Translations under genes and position numbers: made by a program
Assembly: GCF_014205635.1 (NCBI RefSeq)
Contig: NZ_JACIIV010000008.1
Location: 94,994-158,993 of the forward strand
Origin: Polymorphobacter multimanifer
GTDB lineage: Bacteria > Pseudomonadota > Alphaproteobacteria > Sphingomonadales > Sphingomonadaceae
DNA: 64,000 nucleotides
Direction of reading: 5' to 3'
Part shown: in pieces, positions 18,703 to 28,034 of the stretch
How the letters are laid out: each line of letters opens with the position of its first letter
Position numbering within the stretch: the stretch's first letter is position 1
Notes under the pieces: generated by a model
Databases searched by the model: none
Seen by the model: only the letters and a program-made list of their open reading frames with translations
Told to the model about the DNA's origin: nothing

Positions 18703-19647
18703 TCAAGCAGCTTCGCCCATGGCAGCGCTCATGGCGCAGGGGGCGGGGCAGGCTTCGACGCCCGCTTCGATCTGGAACGTGGCGTGGACGATGCCGAAAT
18801 CATGCGCCATCGCATGTGCCATATGGCCGATGGCGGCATCGCCGGGGTGGCCGCCGGGCATGACGAGATGGGCGGTGAGTGCCACCTGGCTCGTGGTCAT
18901 CGGCCAGATGTGGAGATCGTGCACCGCCGCGACTCCGGGGGTCGCCAGCAGGGCGGTACGCACCTTGAGCGGGTCGATATGCGGCGGCACGGCATCGAGC
19001 ACGGCGGCGAGCGACTCCTTGAGGAGGCCCCAGGTGCCGCGTACGATGAGCGCCACCACGAGCAGGCTGAGTGCCGCATCGATCCAGTGCGCGCCGGTGA
19101 GCAGGATGAGCAGCCCGGCGACCACCACGGCGGCGGAAATTCCGGCATCGGCCATCATGTGCAGATAGGCGCCGCGGATGTTGAGATCGTCCTTCCGGCC
19201 TTTCAGGAACAGCATTGCGGTGGCGAGATTGATGACGACGCCGATGCCTGCCACCAGCATCACCACGCCGCCGGGCACCGGCTCGGGCACCTGCAGCCGG
19301 CGCACCGCCTCCACGGCGATGGCACCGCAGGCGGCGAGCAGGATCATGGCGTTGGCGAGTGCTGCAAGGATGGTCGAGCGGCCGAGGCCGAAGGTGAAGC
19401 GCGCCGTGGCGGGGCGCGCGGCGAGCGCCACCGCTGCCCAGGCAAGGGCAAGGCCGAGCACATCCGACAGATTGTGCCCGGCATCGGCGAGCAGCGCCAT
19501 CGAGCCGGTCATGAGCCCGGCCGCAACCTCGGCGATCACATAACCGAGGTTGAGCGCGATCCCGAGACGGAACGCCGGCCCCTGATCCTTGAGCTGGACG
19601 CCATGGTTGTGATGATCATGATCATGGTGATGGTGGTGGCCGGCCAT
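18703..19647 (-). CDS. Cation diffusion facilitator transporter (ZitB/CzcD-like)
   Basis: A 314-residue inner-membrane divalent-metal/proton antiporter, probably exporting Zn(II) or related ions. The N-terminus is a metal-binding His/Asp run (residues 4-15). About six TM helices follow, with transport-site ligands in LADAGHNLSDVLG (TM2) and HMMADAG (TM5), the HxxxD pair usual for zinc-type CDFs. The C-terminal cytoplasmic domain has HDLHIWPMTTSQVALTAHLV, the family signature. A Cys/Met-rich tail (CPAPCAMSAAMG) is an additional possible metal site. It lies seven bases after the dehydrogenase gene. Confidence 0.92.
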   Translation of the reverse strand: MAGHHHHHDHDHHNHGVQLKDQGPAFRLGIALNLGYVIAEVAAGLMTGSMALLADAGHNLSDVLGLALAWAAVALAARPATARFTFGLGRSTILAALANAMILLAACGAIAVEAVRRLQVPEPVPGGVVMLVAGIGVVINLATAMLFLKGRKDDLNIRGAYLHMMADAGISAAVVVAGLLILLTGAHWIDAALSLLVVALIVRGTWGLLKESLAAVLDAVPPHIDPLKVRTALLATPGVAAVHDLHIWPMTTSQVALTAHLVMPGGHPGDAAIGHMAHAMAHDFGIVHATFQIEAGVEACPAPCAMSAAMGEAA

Positions 19648-19654
19648 GCTGGTC

Positions 19655-20812
19655 TCAGCCCGCGGTTTCGTCGCGGAAGGTCAGCCCGGCATGGCTGGAC
19701 AGCCGGTCGACCAGCCGCTGGCCCAGCGCGGCCCCCGGCACCCAGATGCCGCCGGCCACATCGGGGGCTTCGATGAGGCAGAGGGCGGTTTCGGCGATGA
19801 GCTTTGAGGTGCTGGCATAGCCGGGATCGCGGTCCCCATGCACGCTGCCGCGCACCTGCCGGCCATCGGCGGCGACGGCGACGAACAGCAGGTCGTAGTA
19901 TCCCGTCTCGCGTTCCTCGCGGCTGGGACCTTCGCCGGGGGCGGGAGCGTCTTCGGCCGAGAGGCTGGGGAATTCGGTCTGCACGCCGGGCTGGACGATC
20001 GCCATTTCGTCATACTGGAAGTCGGCGCCATAGGGCAGGCCCTGCAGCAGGTTTGAGCGGTGGACATTCTTGGTGTTGATCGCTGCCATCATGAAGGGGC
20101 CGACATCCTCACCGATGAGGTCGTCGTGCCGGGGCTTGTCGCCGCGCGGCTGCTCGGCGCCCTTGAAGCCGGGGGTGAGCGCGAAGGGATCGAACATCGT
20201 CGCCAGCAGGCCGGGGTTGGCCTGGATGGCGGCCATGGTGGCGCGACCGCTGGCAGCGGTGCCGCCCGAAAGCCCGCCCTTCATGTCGCGGACACGGCCG
20301 GCCACACGCGGCGCGGATGCCCCCAGAAGCCGGCGGGCGAGCGACTGCACATGGAAGACGCCGAGCTCGAACGGGATCGAATCGAAGCCGCAGGAGAAGA
20401 GGATGCGCGCACCGCTGGCCTTGGCGGCGGCATCGTGCTTCTCGATCATCGCTGCCATCCACAGCGGCTCGCCGGCGAGATCGAGATAATCCGTGCCCGC
20501 TGCGGCACACGCCGCCACGAGCGGCTCGCCGTAGAGCTGGTATGGCCCGACGGTGGTGATGACGGCCTTGGTCTGGCGCACCATGGCATCGAGCGAGGCG
20601 GGATCGGCGGCATCGGCGATGATGAGCGGCAGCGATTCGGGTGCGCCGATCTCATCGCGCACGGTGGCAAGCTTGTCGGCGCTGCGGCCGGACATTCCCC
20701 AGCGGATCGAACTGTCGGCACCATGGCGGGCAAGCAGGTGCTCGGCGATCAGCCGGCCGGTGAAGCCGGTGGCACCGTGCACGATGAGATCGAAGGGGGC
20801 ATCGGGGTTCAT
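19655..20812 (-). CDS. Saccharopine dehydrogenase-like NAD(P)-binding oxidoreductase (trans-acting enoyl reductase type)
   Basis: A 385-residue protein. The ATG at 20812 begins MNPDAPFDLIVHGATGFTGRL, a Rossmann nucleotide-binding loop at residues 8-20. The upstream in-frame ATG at 20881 adds a non-conserved basic stretch. The middle holds the family segments GPYQLYGEPLVAACAAAGTDYLDL and ILFSCGFDSIPFELGV. Relatives include the mycobacterial trans-acting enoyl reductase of phthiocerol lipid synthesis and saccharopine dehydrogenase-like oxidoreductases. The bacterial substrate is not known; a lipid-linked reduction is an inference. Confidence 0.85.
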   Translation of the reverse strand: MNPDAPFDLIVHGATGFTGRLIAEHLLARHGADSSIRWGMSGRSADKLATVRDEIGAPESLPLIIADAADPASLDAMVRQTKAVITTVGPYQLYGEPLVAACAAAGTDYLDLAGEPLWMAAMIEKHDAAAKASGARILFSCGFDSIPFELGVFHVQSLARRLLGASAPRVAGRVRDMKGGLSGGTAASGRATMAAIQANPGLLATMFDPFALTPGFKGAEQPRGDKPRHDDLIGEDVGPFMMAAINTKNVHRSNLLQGLPYGADFQYDEMAIVQPGVQTEFPSLSAEDAPAPGEGPSREERETGYYDLLFVAVAADGRQVRGSVHGDRDPGYASTSKLIAETALCLIEAPDVAGGIWVPGAALGQRLVDRLSSHAGLTFRDETAG

Positions 20813-20936
20813 GGGTCGGCTCCGGAAGGTCGCAGTCACCTTATCGCGTGTGTGCAGCCGAAAACAGGGGGTGCCAGTCAAGCGGGGCGGTCTTGTCGCG
20901 CTGGCAATGGCGGGCGGGCTGCGCTAGGCGCACGGC

Positions 20937-21599
20937 ATGTCGAAACCACTCACCCTTGCCCTGCCGAAGGGGCGCATTCTCAAGGAGGCGCTGCCGCTGC
21001 TGGCGCGTGCGGGAATCGTGCCCGAGGCGGATTTTCACGATGATGCCAGCCGCAAGCTGATGTTCGAGACAAGCCGGCCGGATGTGCGCATCATTCGCGT
21101 GCGCAGCTTCGATGCCGCGACCTTCGTTGCCTTTGGCGCTGCCGAGATCGGCATCGCCGGCAATGATGTTCTGCTCGAATTCGCCTTTCCGGAAATCTAT
21201 GCGCCGGTCGATCTCGGGATCGGCCATTGCCGGCTTTCGGTGGCGCAACCGGCGGCACTCGCCGAGGACATGGCGAGCCTGTCTGCCGTGCGCGTGGCGA
21301 CGAAATATCCCGGCCTCACCCGGCGGCATTTCGCGGCGCGCGGAATCCAGGCCGAGTGCATCAAGCTGAACGGTGCGATGGAGCTGGCACCGCTGACCGG
21401 CCTTGCACCGCGGATTGTCGATCTGGTGAGCACCGGCAAGACGCTCGCCGAGAACGGGCTGGTCGAGGTCGAAGTGATTGCCGCGATCAGCTCGCGGCTG
21501 ATCGTCAACCGGGCGGCATGGAAGACGCATGCGGCCGTGGTGCCGCTGGTGGAGCTGCTGCGCGGGCTGGTGGAGGGTGACCATGCCGCTGCGGCTTGA
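20937..21599 (+). CDS. hisG: ATP phosphoribosyltransferase, short form
   Basis: A 220-residue enzyme for the first step of histidine synthesis, joining ATP and PRPP. The N-terminus ([18 protein letters not shown]) is typical. The PRPP-binding loop is [16 protein letters not shown], near residues 159-174. The C-terminal regulatory domain of the long form is absent, so this is the short form that needs the HisZ regulatory subunit. No hisZ is present in the window. hisD follows with a 17-base overlap. Confidence 0.94.
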   Translation: MSKPLTLALPKGRILKEALPLLARAGIVPEADFHDDASRKLMFETSRPDVRIIRVRSFDAATFVAFGAAEIGIAGNDVLLEFAFPEIYAPVDLGIGHCRLSVAQPAALAEDMASLSAVRVATKYPGLTRRHFAARGIQAECIKLNGAMELAPLTGLAPRIVDLVSTGKTLAENGLVEVEVIAAISSRLIVNRAAWKTHAAVVPLVELLRGLVEGDHAAAA

Positions 21600-22878
21600 C
21601 GCGGGCGCCCCCGGCTTTGCCGAGGCCTTTGCAGGCCTGGTCGCCGATGTGCGCGCCAGTGCCGGCGATGTGGCCGCCGATGTGCGCGCCATCATCGCTC
21701 GCGTGGCGGGCGAGGGCGATGCCGCGGTGGCGGAGCTGACCGAGCGCTTCGACGGTGTCGACCTCGACGCACAGGGCTGGGAGATCGGCCCGGCCGAGCT
21801 CGATGCCGCACTTCACGGCCTGTCGCCCGAACTGCGCGCTGCCCTCGATCTTGCCGCCGCGCGCATCCGCGCTTTCCATCTGCGGCAGATGCCGGCGGGC
21901 AATGACGCGACTGATGCGGTGGGTGTGCGCACCGGCGTGCGCTGGACGCCGGTCGATGCCGCCGGGCTTTATGTGCCCGGCGGGCGCGCGGCCTATCCAT
22001 CGTCGGTGCTTATGAACGCCATTCCCGCGGTCGTGGCGGGCGTGCGCGACCTCATCATGGTCACGCCGACGCCGGGCGGCGAAGCCAATCCGCTGGTGCT
22101 GGCTGCCGCCCGGCTCGCCGGCGTCTCCCGCGTGTTCCGCATCGGCGGGGCGCAGGCGGTGGCGGCGCTGGCGCTGGGCACGGGGCGCATTCCCAAGGTC
22201 GATGTCATCACCGGGCCGGGCAATGCCTGGGTGGCCGAGGCCAAGCGCCAGCTCTATGGCACGGTGGGGATCGACATGATCGCCGGACCATCCGAAGTGG
22301 TGATCCTGTCCGACGGGATGAACGACCCGGCCTGGCTGGCGGCGGACCTGCTGGCGCAGGCCGAGCATGATCCGGTGGCGCAATCGATCCTCATCACCAC
22401 CAGCGAGGTCGAAGCCGATGCGGTGATGGCGGCGGTGGAAGCCGCACTGCCGGCACTTTCCACCGAGGCGGTGGCGCGGGCGAGCTGGGAGCGTTATGGG
22501 GCCATCATCACGGTCGAGGCGCTGCAGGACGCGGTGCCGCTGCTCAATCTGCTCGCCGCCGAGCATGCCCAGCTGATGATCGAGGACCCCGAGCCGATCT
22601 TCGCGCAGCTGCGCCACGCGGGCTCGGTGTTCCTCGGCCGCCACACGCCCGAGGCGGTGGGGGACTATCTTGCCGGCCCCAACCATGTGCTGCCCACCGG
22701 GCGCCGCGCGCGCTTTGCTTCGGGGCTCTCGGTGGTCGATTTCATGAAGCGCACGACGTTTCTGGACTGCTCGGCCGAAGGGCTGGCCGCAATCGGCCCC
22801 GCCGGCGCGTTGCTCGCGGACACCGAGGGGCTGCCGGCGCACGCGGCGTCGATCCGGCTGCGGATGGGCAATGGCTAG
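21583..22878 (+). CDS. hisD: Histidinol dehydrogenase
   Basis: A 431-residue zinc enzyme that carries out the last two steps of histidine synthesis. The ATG at 21583 is preceded by ggaggg, overlaps the end of hisG, and gives a normal N-terminus. An upstream in-frame ATG at 21529 adds a Trp/Cys-rich stretch that is only the hisG sequence in another frame. Key motifs are [35 protein letters not shown], and [13 protein letters not shown] with [13 protein letters not shown] (zinc ligands). The stop overlaps the next gene by eight bases. Confidence 0.95.
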   Translation: MPLRLDAGAPGFAEAFAGLVADVRASAGDVAADVRAIIARVAGEGDAAVAELTERFDGVDLDAQGWEIGPAELDAALHGLSPELRAALDLAAARIRAFHLRQMPAGNDATDAVGVRTGVRWTPVDAAGLYVPGGRAAYPSSVLMNAIPAVVAGVRDLIMVTPTPGGEANPLVLAAARLAGVSRVFRIGGAQAVAALALGTGRIPKVDVITGPGNAWVAEAKRQLYGTVGIDMIAGPSEVVILSDGMNDPAWLAADLLAQAEHDPVAQSILITTSEVEADAVMAAVEAALPALSTEAVARASWERYGAIITVEALQDAVPLLNLLAAEHAQLMIEDPEPIFAQLRHAGSVFLGRHTPEAVGDYLAGPNHVLPTGRRARFASGLSVVDFMKRTTFLDCSAEGLAAIGPAGALLADTEGLPAHAASIRLRMGNG

Positions 22879-23743
22879 AGCCTTTTCCCTCGTCGATGTC
22901 TTCGCCAATGGCGCGCTCGGCGGCAACCCGCTGGCGGTGGTGCATGATGCGGAAGCGCTGGGCGATGCCGAGATGCTGCAGTTGACGCGCTGGCTGAATT
23001 TTTCCGAGACGAGCTTCCTGCTGCCGCCGACCGATGCGGGGGCGGACTATCGCGTGCGTATATTCACCCCCGATCGCGAACTGCCCTTTGCCGGGCATCC
23101 GACGCTGGGCAGTGCGCATGCCTGGTTGGCGGCGGGCGGTGTGCCGCGCTTGGGCGGCGAATTGGTGCAGGAATGTGGCGTGGGGCTGGTGCCGCTGCGG
23201 GTGGCGGACGGGCTGATCGGTTTTGCGGCACCGCCGCTGCTGCGCGAAGGGCCGGTCGATGATGCCGACCGCGACGATGTCCTGGCGCTGCTCGGCATTG
23301 AGGGGGCCGACGTGCTCGACATGGCCTGGGCGGACAATGGGCCGGGCTGGATCGCGGTGCGGCTGGCGAGTGCCGAGGCGGTGCTGGCGCTGGCACCGGC
23401 GCGCAGCTGGCCGCGGCGGATCGAGGTGGGTGTTGTCGGCGCGCATCCGGCTGGCGGCGAGGTGGCGTTCGAGATCCGGACCTTCTTCACCGACCAGGCG
23501 CTGGTGGTGCGCGAGGACCCGGTGACGGGGAGTTTCAATGCTGCGGCGGCGCAATGGCAGGTTGCGCAGGGGTTGGCTGGGGGGTGCTGGCGGGCGGCGC
23601 AGGGGCAGGCGATGGGGCATGACGGGGTGGTGCATCTCGATGCGCGGGAGGCAGGACGGTTGTGGGTTTCCGGCGCGTGCCGCACCATCGTGCAGGGGTC
23701 GCTTTCAGGCGACGCTTGCGTCCTGAACCATCCCGCAGCATGA
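22871..23743 (+). CDS. PhzF-family isomerase/epimerase
   Basis: A 290-residue protein with two similar halves of the diaminopimelate-epimerase-like fold. The catalytic glutamate is in LNFSETSFLLPP (near residue 46), and the family signature PFAGHPTLGSAHAWL follows. The second half has EDPVTGSFNAAAAQW. PhzF proteins isomerise small hydroxy or amino acids; most genomic members are not in phenazine pathways, and there is no phenazine cluster here. It overlaps hisD and precedes hemC by seven bases. Translational coupling suggests one transcript from hisG onward. Confidence 0.88.
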   Translation: MARAFSLVDVFANGALGGNPLAVVHDAEALGDAEMLQLTRWLNFSETSFLLPPTDAGADYRVRIFTPDRELPFAGHPTLGSAHAWLAAGGVPRLGGELVQECGVGLVPLRVADGLIGFAAPPLLREGPVDDADRDDVLALLGIEGADVLDMAWADNGPGWIAVRLASAEAVLALAPARSWPRRIEVGVVGAHPAGGEVAFEIRTFFTDQALVVREDPVTGSFNAAAAQWQVAQGLAGGCWRAAQGQAMGHDGVVHLDAREAGRLWVSGACRTIVQGSLSGDACVLNHPAA

Positions 23744-23750
23744 GGCGAAA

Positions 23751-24665
23751 ATGACCTTCAAGCTCGGCACCCGTGGTTCTCCGCTCGCACTGGCACAGGC
23801 GAACATGACAGCAGCGGCCTTGCGCCAGGCGCATGGCTGGGCCGAGGACGCGACCGAAATCGTCGTCATCAACACCAAGGGCGATCAGGTGCAGGACCGG
23901 GCGCTCGCCGAGATCGGCGGCAAGGCGCTTTGGACCAAGGAGCTCGATGCGGCGCTTCTCGATGGGCGGATCGATTGCGGCGTGCATTCGATGAAGGATG
24001 TCGAGACGCAACTGCGCGACGGCATTGCGCTGGCGGCGATGCTGCCGCGCGCCGATGTGCGCGAGCGGCTGCTGGGGGCGGAATCGATCGCGGCACTTCC
24101 CCAGGGCGCCGTGATCGGCACCAGCAGCCCCCGCCGCGCTGCACAGCTGAAGGCGCTGCGGCCGGACCTGCGCACCGAGGTGCTGCGCGGCAATGTGGCG
24201 ACGCGGATGGCCAAGGTGGAAGCCGGGGCCATTGACGCCACGCTGCTCGCCGCTGCCGGGCTCGACCGGCTGGGGGTGAAGGCCGGGCATCTGGTGCCGC
24301 TCGACGTGATGCTGCCGGCCAGTGCACAGGGGGCAGTGGGCATCACGGCGCGGCTTGGCGATGAGGCGGTGCTGGCGATGCTGGCGGCAATCGACGATGC
24401 CGACACCCATGCGGCGGTGCTGCTCGAGCGCGGCTTCCTCGCGGCGCTGGGCGGCTCCTGCCACAGTCCGGTGGCGGCGCTGGCGCGGCTGGAGGGCGAG
24501 CTTGTGCACTTTCGCGCCGAGATTCTGGCTGAGGACGGCAGCGAGCGGCTGGCCGGCGAGCTGATGGTACCGCGCGCCCATGCCGCCGACGAGGTGGCAG
24601 CGCTTGCGGTGCGGCTGCTCGGCGAGGCTTCGCCCGCGGTGCGCGCGCTGTTCGACCCGGCCTGA
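23751..24665 (+). CDS. hemC: Hydroxymethylbilane synthase (porphobilinogen deaminase)
   Basis: A 304-residue enzyme that joins four porphobilinogens in haem, bacteriochlorophyll and cobalamin synthesis. The N-terminus KLGTRGSPLALAQA and the segment GVHSMKDVETQL are diagnostic. The dipyrromethane cofactor cysteine is in GGSCHSPVAAL, near residue 237. hemD follows after six bases. In many alphaproteobacteria hemC is divergent from tsaD; here tsaD lies about 16 kb away, a local rearrangement (recalled gene order, not searched). Confidence 0.96.
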   Translation: MTFKLGTRGSPLALAQANMTAAALRQAHGWAEDATEIVVINTKGDQVQDRALAEIGGKALWTKELDAALLDGRIDCGVHSMKDVETQLRDGIALAAMLPRADVRERLLGAESIAALPQGAVIGTSSPRRAAQLKALRPDLRTEVLRGNVATRMAKVEAGAIDATLLAAAGLDRLGVKAGHLVPLDVMLPASAQGAVGITARLGDEAVLAMLAAIDDADTHAAVLLERGFLAALGGSCHSPVAALARLEGELVHFRAEILAEDGSERLAGELMVPRAHAADEVAALAVRLLGEASPAVRALFDPA

Positions 24666-24671
24666 GCCGCC

Positions 24672-25331
24672 ATGCCGGCACGCGTGCTGGTGACACGCCC
24701 CGAGCCCTCGGCGTCGCGCACCGCGGCAGCGCTGGAAGCCGCCGGCTTTGAAGCGGTGGTGGCGCCGCTGATGGACCATGAAGCGCTCGACTGGGCCTTG
24801 CCGGAGACTCGGCCGCAGGCGGTGATGATCACCAGCGCCGCCGGCGCGCGGCTTGCCGGGCCTGCCGCCGCAGCGCTGCACGATCTGCCGGCGCTGTGCG
24901 TGGGCGAGGCGACTGCCGCCGCGGCGCGCCGTGCCGGCTTTGCCGAAGCGCACGCACTCGGCGGGGACGTGGCGGCGCTGCTCGATGCGGCAGCCACCCG
25001 GGGGTTTTCCCGGTTGCTGCACCTCGCCGGCGAGGACCGGACTGCAGTGGGAATGCCTGCGGGCATCGCCATCACGGTGCGGACCGTCTATCGCGCCCGG
25101 CTGCTGCCGCTCGCCGATCCCGGGCCGCTCGAGGCAGTGCTCCTCTACAGCCCGCGCAGTGCAGCGCATTTCGCGGTCGAATGGGCGCGGCTGGGACGGG
25201 TTCCGGACCTCCTGCTCGCGGCCCTCAGCCCTGCCGTGCTGACGGCCGCGGGGCCATGGGCACGGACCGTTACGGCAGCCTCGCCCGATGAACCATCGCT
25301 GCTGGCGGCGCTGGCCGATGCCGGGCTATAA
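24672..25331 (+). CDS. hemD: Uroporphyrinogen-III synthase
   Basis: A 219-residue protein, somewhat short for the family, with two alpha/beta halves. The N-terminus VLVTRPEPSASRTAAALEAAG and the segment AVMITSAAGARLAG are recognisable, as is the later VLLYSPRSAAHFAVEW. HemD sequences are poorly conserved, so the assignment also rests on its place directly after hemC. It cyclises hydroxymethylbilane with ring D inversion. The next gene starts 9 bases downstream. Confidence 0.9.
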   Translation: MPARVLVTRPEPSASRTAAALEAAGFEAVVAPLMDHEALDWALPETRPQAVMITSAAGARLAGPAAAALHDLPALCVGEATAAAARRAGFAEAHALGGDVAALLDAAATRGFSRLLHLAGEDRTAVGMPAGIAITVRTVYRARLLPLADPGPLEAVLLYSPRSAAHFAVEWARLGRVPDLLLAALSPAVLTAAGPWARTVTAASPDEPSLLAALADAGL

Positions 25332-25340
25332 GCGCCACAC

Positions 25341-26396
25341 ATGGATACTCCCTTTGATCGTGGCGAAGTCGATCGCGCCAGCCTCGAAGCCACCGAGCGC
25401 CTGCGCCAGCGGCTGGCGACCGAGCGTGGCTCGCGAAGCGCCGGCGGCGAGCGCAGCCGCGCGCCGCTGCCCTGGCTGGTGGCCGGCGGGCTGCTGCTGT
25501 TCAGCGCCGGGATGATCGCCAACCCCTGGTTCGAGGACAAGGTGCGCACGCGGCTGCCTTTTGCCGATGATCGGCCAAGCGTGATCGCCGCCGCCGAGCT
25601 CGCCACGCTGGCGCGGCGGATGGAGGTGCTCGAAGCGCGCAAGGAGGAAACGCCGGCGCCCGATGAGCGGCTGGCGCGGACCGAGGCCAGGGTGGAAACC
25701 AGCACCGACCTGCTGGCGCGCGAGGCCGACCGGATCGACAGGTTGACTGCCGAAGTTGCCGGGCTTGCCGCCAAGCTGGAAGCCGATGAAGCGCGCGGCG
25801 AGTCGGCGCTGGTGAACGCCGAAGCCGCCTCGGGCCGCGTGCAGGCGATGCTGACGGTGATGCTGGCACGCCGCGCGCTTGTCGAGGGGCGCCCGCTCGG
25901 CGCGGTGGAAGCGCCGCTGCGGAGCGCCTTCGAGACGCGCTACCCTGGCGAAGTGCGCGCGGTGGCGGCGCTCGGCAATGCCCCGGTGACGCTGGCGCAA
26001 TTGCAACGTGAACTCTCCGCGCTGTCGGCGACAACCGGTCCGGCAGCATCGGGGCAGAGCTGGTGGAACGTGTTCAGCCAGCGCGTTTCGAAGCTGGTGC
26101 GGCCCGCTGGCGCCGACGCCGGCCCGCCGCCACGGACAGCGGCCGAGCGCCTACTGGCAAATGGCAATGTCGAGGGGGCGGCACTGCAATTGCGCCGGCT
26201 GCCGAACCCGAGGCCGCCCGCCATCGATCGCTGGCTCGCGGCTGCCACCCGCCTTGTGGCCGGGCAGGAGGCGCTGGCGGCGCTGGAGGTTGCGGCGCTG
26301 ATCCCGCCGCCTGCCGAGCCCAAGGAGGGTGCTGTGACGCGGCTGGGCGAAGAGCGGCCGGGCGAAAAGCGGCCAGCGGAGCGAACCGCCGCCTGA
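25341..26396 (+). CDS. Mitofilin/Mic60-like inner-membrane protein (COG4223)
   Basis: A 351-residue protein with a short cytoplasmic N-terminus, one transmembrane helix (about residues 51-66) and a coiled-coil region rich in Glu, Arg and Ala (about 85-165). A C-terminal mitofilin-like domain follows, with ARRALVEGRPLGAVEAPL and YPGEVRAVAALG. Alphaproteobacterial Mic60 homologues are typically found right after hemD, as here; they shape membranes at the bases of intracytoplasmic or cristae-like folds. That would suit a phototroph with internal membranes, but function is inferred. The end runs to within 7 bases of the convergent yggS. Confidence 0.75.
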   Translation: MDTPFDRGEVDRASLEATERLRQRLATERGSRSAGGERSRAPLPWLVAGGLLLFSAGMIANPWFEDKVRTRLPFADDRPSVIAAAELATLARRMEVLEARKEETPAPDERLARTEARVETSTDLLAREADRIDRLTAEVAGLAAKLEADEARGESALVNAEAASGRVQAMLTVMLARRALVEGRPLGAVEAPLRSAFETRYPGEVRAVAALGNAPVTLAQLQRELSALSATTGPAASGQSWWNVFSQRVSKLVRPAGADAGPPPRTAAERLLANGNVEGAALQLRRLPNPRPPAIDRWLAAATRLVAGQEALAALEVAALIPPPAEPKEGAVTRLGEERPGEKRPAERTAA

Positions 26397-26403
26397 CGGC
26401 AGC

Positions 26404-27126
26404 TCAGCCGCGCCCGCCGAACAGCGCGCTGCCGACGCGGACCATCGTGGCGCCCAATTGCACTGCCAGCGGATAATCCCCGGACATGCCCATCGAGACT
26501 TCCGGCAGCGCCAGGTCGCGCGCCATCTTGTGGAGCAGCGCGAAATAGGGAGCAGGGTCGGTTTCGGCCGGCGGCACCGCCATCAGGCCATGGATCTGCA
26601 ATCCCGCGGCACGCGCCGAGGCGATGAGCGCCGGCGTTTCGGCAATGGCACAGCCGCCCTTCTGGGGTTCGTTGCCGATGTTCACCTGCACGAGCAACCG
26701 CGGTCGGCGATCGGTGGCGGCCAGGGCGCGGGCGAGCGCGGTCACGAGCGAGGGGCGGTCGACGGCATGGATGACATCGAACAGCGCCACGGCCTCGGCG
26801 ACCTTGTTGGACTGGAGCTGGCCGACAAGATGCAGCTCCACACCCGGCCATTCGGCGCAAAGCGCCGGCCATTTCCCGGCGGCTTCCTGCACGCGGTTTT
26901 CCCCGAAGCGGCGCTGACCGGCGGCCAGCAGCGGCGTGATCGAATCGGCGCCGAAGGTCTTGCTGACGGCGACCAGCGCCACCGATGCGGAATCGCGCCC
27001 GCTGGTGCGGCAGGCGCTGCCGATATGCTGTTGCACGTCTGCAAGCCGGGTGGCGGGTGTGTCAGCACCCTGCGGAAGGCCGGCGATGGTCAAACCCCGA
27101 TCAGAAGGCGATGTTGGTGCCGACAT
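26404..27126 (-). CDS. YggS-family pyridoxal phosphate homeostasis protein
   Basis: A 240-residue PLP-binding TIM-barrel protein. The lysine that binds PLP is in LVAVSKTFGADSI, followed by the signature FGENRVQEA and HLVGQLQSNKV. The C-terminal segment PEVSMGMSGDYPLAVQLGATMVRVGSALFG is typical. The family controls PLP and amino acid balance. The ATG at 27126 overlaps the preceding gene by 26 bases and gives a long non-conserved N-terminus. A TTG at 27093 just after the preceding stop, with a gggg stretch before it, is a credible alternative start. Confidence 0.92.
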   Translation of the reverse strand: MSAPTSPSDRGLTIAGLPQGADTPATRLADVQQHIGSACRTSGRDSASVALVAVSKTFGADSITPLLAAGQRRFGENRVQEAAGKWPALCAEWPGVELHLVGQLQSNKVAEAVALFDVIHAVDRPSLVTALARALAATDRRPRLLVQVNIGNEPQKGGCAIAETPALIASARAAGLQIHGLMAVPPAETDPAPYFALLHKMARDLALPEVSMGMSGDYPLAVQLGATMVRVGSALFGGRG

Positions 27127-27841
27127 AGACCGACTGGTCGGCCCGGTTGCTCTCGAGCGGGGTGGGGGCCTCGGGCGCCAGCTTGTAGCGGACGCCGCCG
27201 GTGACCGACAGGCGGGGAGCGACCATGTATGCGCCGCCGAGCGCCACCGAATAGCGCCGGTCGACAGGCGAAAAGCCGAGATCGATCCGCTCCTCGGCGG
27301 TGCCCTGCAGGCTGGTCCGCCAATTGGCGCCGCCGAAGCTCAGGCCGAGGTCGACCGAATCCCGAATGCTTGCGAGGGGTGCAGCGCGTTCCGCCGGCTC
27401 GGCATGACTATAGCCTGTGTTGATCGCAAAGCCCTTCCAGGCGATCGACACATCGACGTTATAGGCACGGTTGTTGACGAGGATCGGTTCGGCGGCGGCC
27501 AGCGTGCGCGAGCGATCGAGGGCCGGCGTGTTGACGCGTGTGGCGACGCCGACCGAAAGCGCCTTGCGATTGTCGCTCTGGCCCGACGGCGTGAAGCGAA
27601 AGGCGCGCTCGACGGTCTGCGCCCGTGCCGATGCGGCGCCGGGAACGGTGAAGCTGAAATTGGTGCTGTCGTCGGTCATCGGCGACTTGAACGGCGTGAT
27701 CGGAGTCTCGAGGACCAGCTTGGGCTTGGGCGGCACCTTGGCAGCCTGCGCCGGTGCCGCTGCGCACAGGGCGATCGCCACAGGCAGTGCCCATGCCAAA
27801 GCGCTTGCCAATGCGCGCGAATCAGACGTCCCGATCATCAT
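27101..27841 (-). CDS. Outer-membrane beta-barrel (porin-like) protein of unknown function
   Basis: A 246-residue protein with a signal peptide (hydrophobic stretch about residues 15-31, cleavage near AQAA). The mature part has alternating polar/hydrophobic strands such as YNVDVSIAWKGFAINTGYSH and YSVALGGAYMVAPRLSVTGGVRY, and ends in Phe (YVGTNIAF), as outer-membrane barrels do. A linker with TPFKSPMTDDSTNFSF precedes the barrel. No specific porin family was recognised. It may be co-transcribed with yggS, which overlaps it. Confidence 0.6.
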   Translation of the reverse strand: MMIGTSDSRALASALAWALPVAIALCAAAPAQAAKVPPKPKLVLETPITPFKSPMTDDSTNFSFTVPGAASARAQTVERAFRFTPSGQSDNRKALSVGVATRVNTPALDRSRTLAAAEPILVNNRAYNVDVSIAWKGFAINTGYSHAEPAERAAPLASIRDSVDLGLSFGGANWRTSLQGTAEERIDLGFSPVDRRYSVALGGAYMVAPRLSVTGGVRYKLAPEAPTPLESNRADQSVYVGTNIAF

Positions 27842-27975
27842 TTTGCCCTACCAGTCTCTCATCTTGCCGCCCATAGCTTAACGACTGCTGAGCAGCGAAA
27901 TGGTCCCGCATTTTTCTGCATCTGTTGTTTCAGACCCACAGTTTTCGGGTGTGGCGCACGCAGGGGCGGAAGGGA

Positions 27976-28005
27976 TTGGCGCAATGCGCCGGGCACGCTT
28001 ATATG
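27976..28005 (+). promoter_or_regulatory. Possible sigma70-type promoter for the DUF3576-leuS-lptE-holA operon
   Basis: TTGGCG (27976-27981) and TATATG (28000-28005) are separated by 18 bases and lie 30 bases before the ATG at 28035. A 13-base palindrome with six-base arms (27978-27990, ggcgca-a-tgcgcc) overlaps the -35 side. The rest of the 193-base gap after the divergent porin-like gene shows nothing else recognisable. The call rests only on consensus likeness. Confidence 0.3.
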
Positions 28006-28034
28006 CGTGCACCTGTTGCACTGAAAGATTGACG

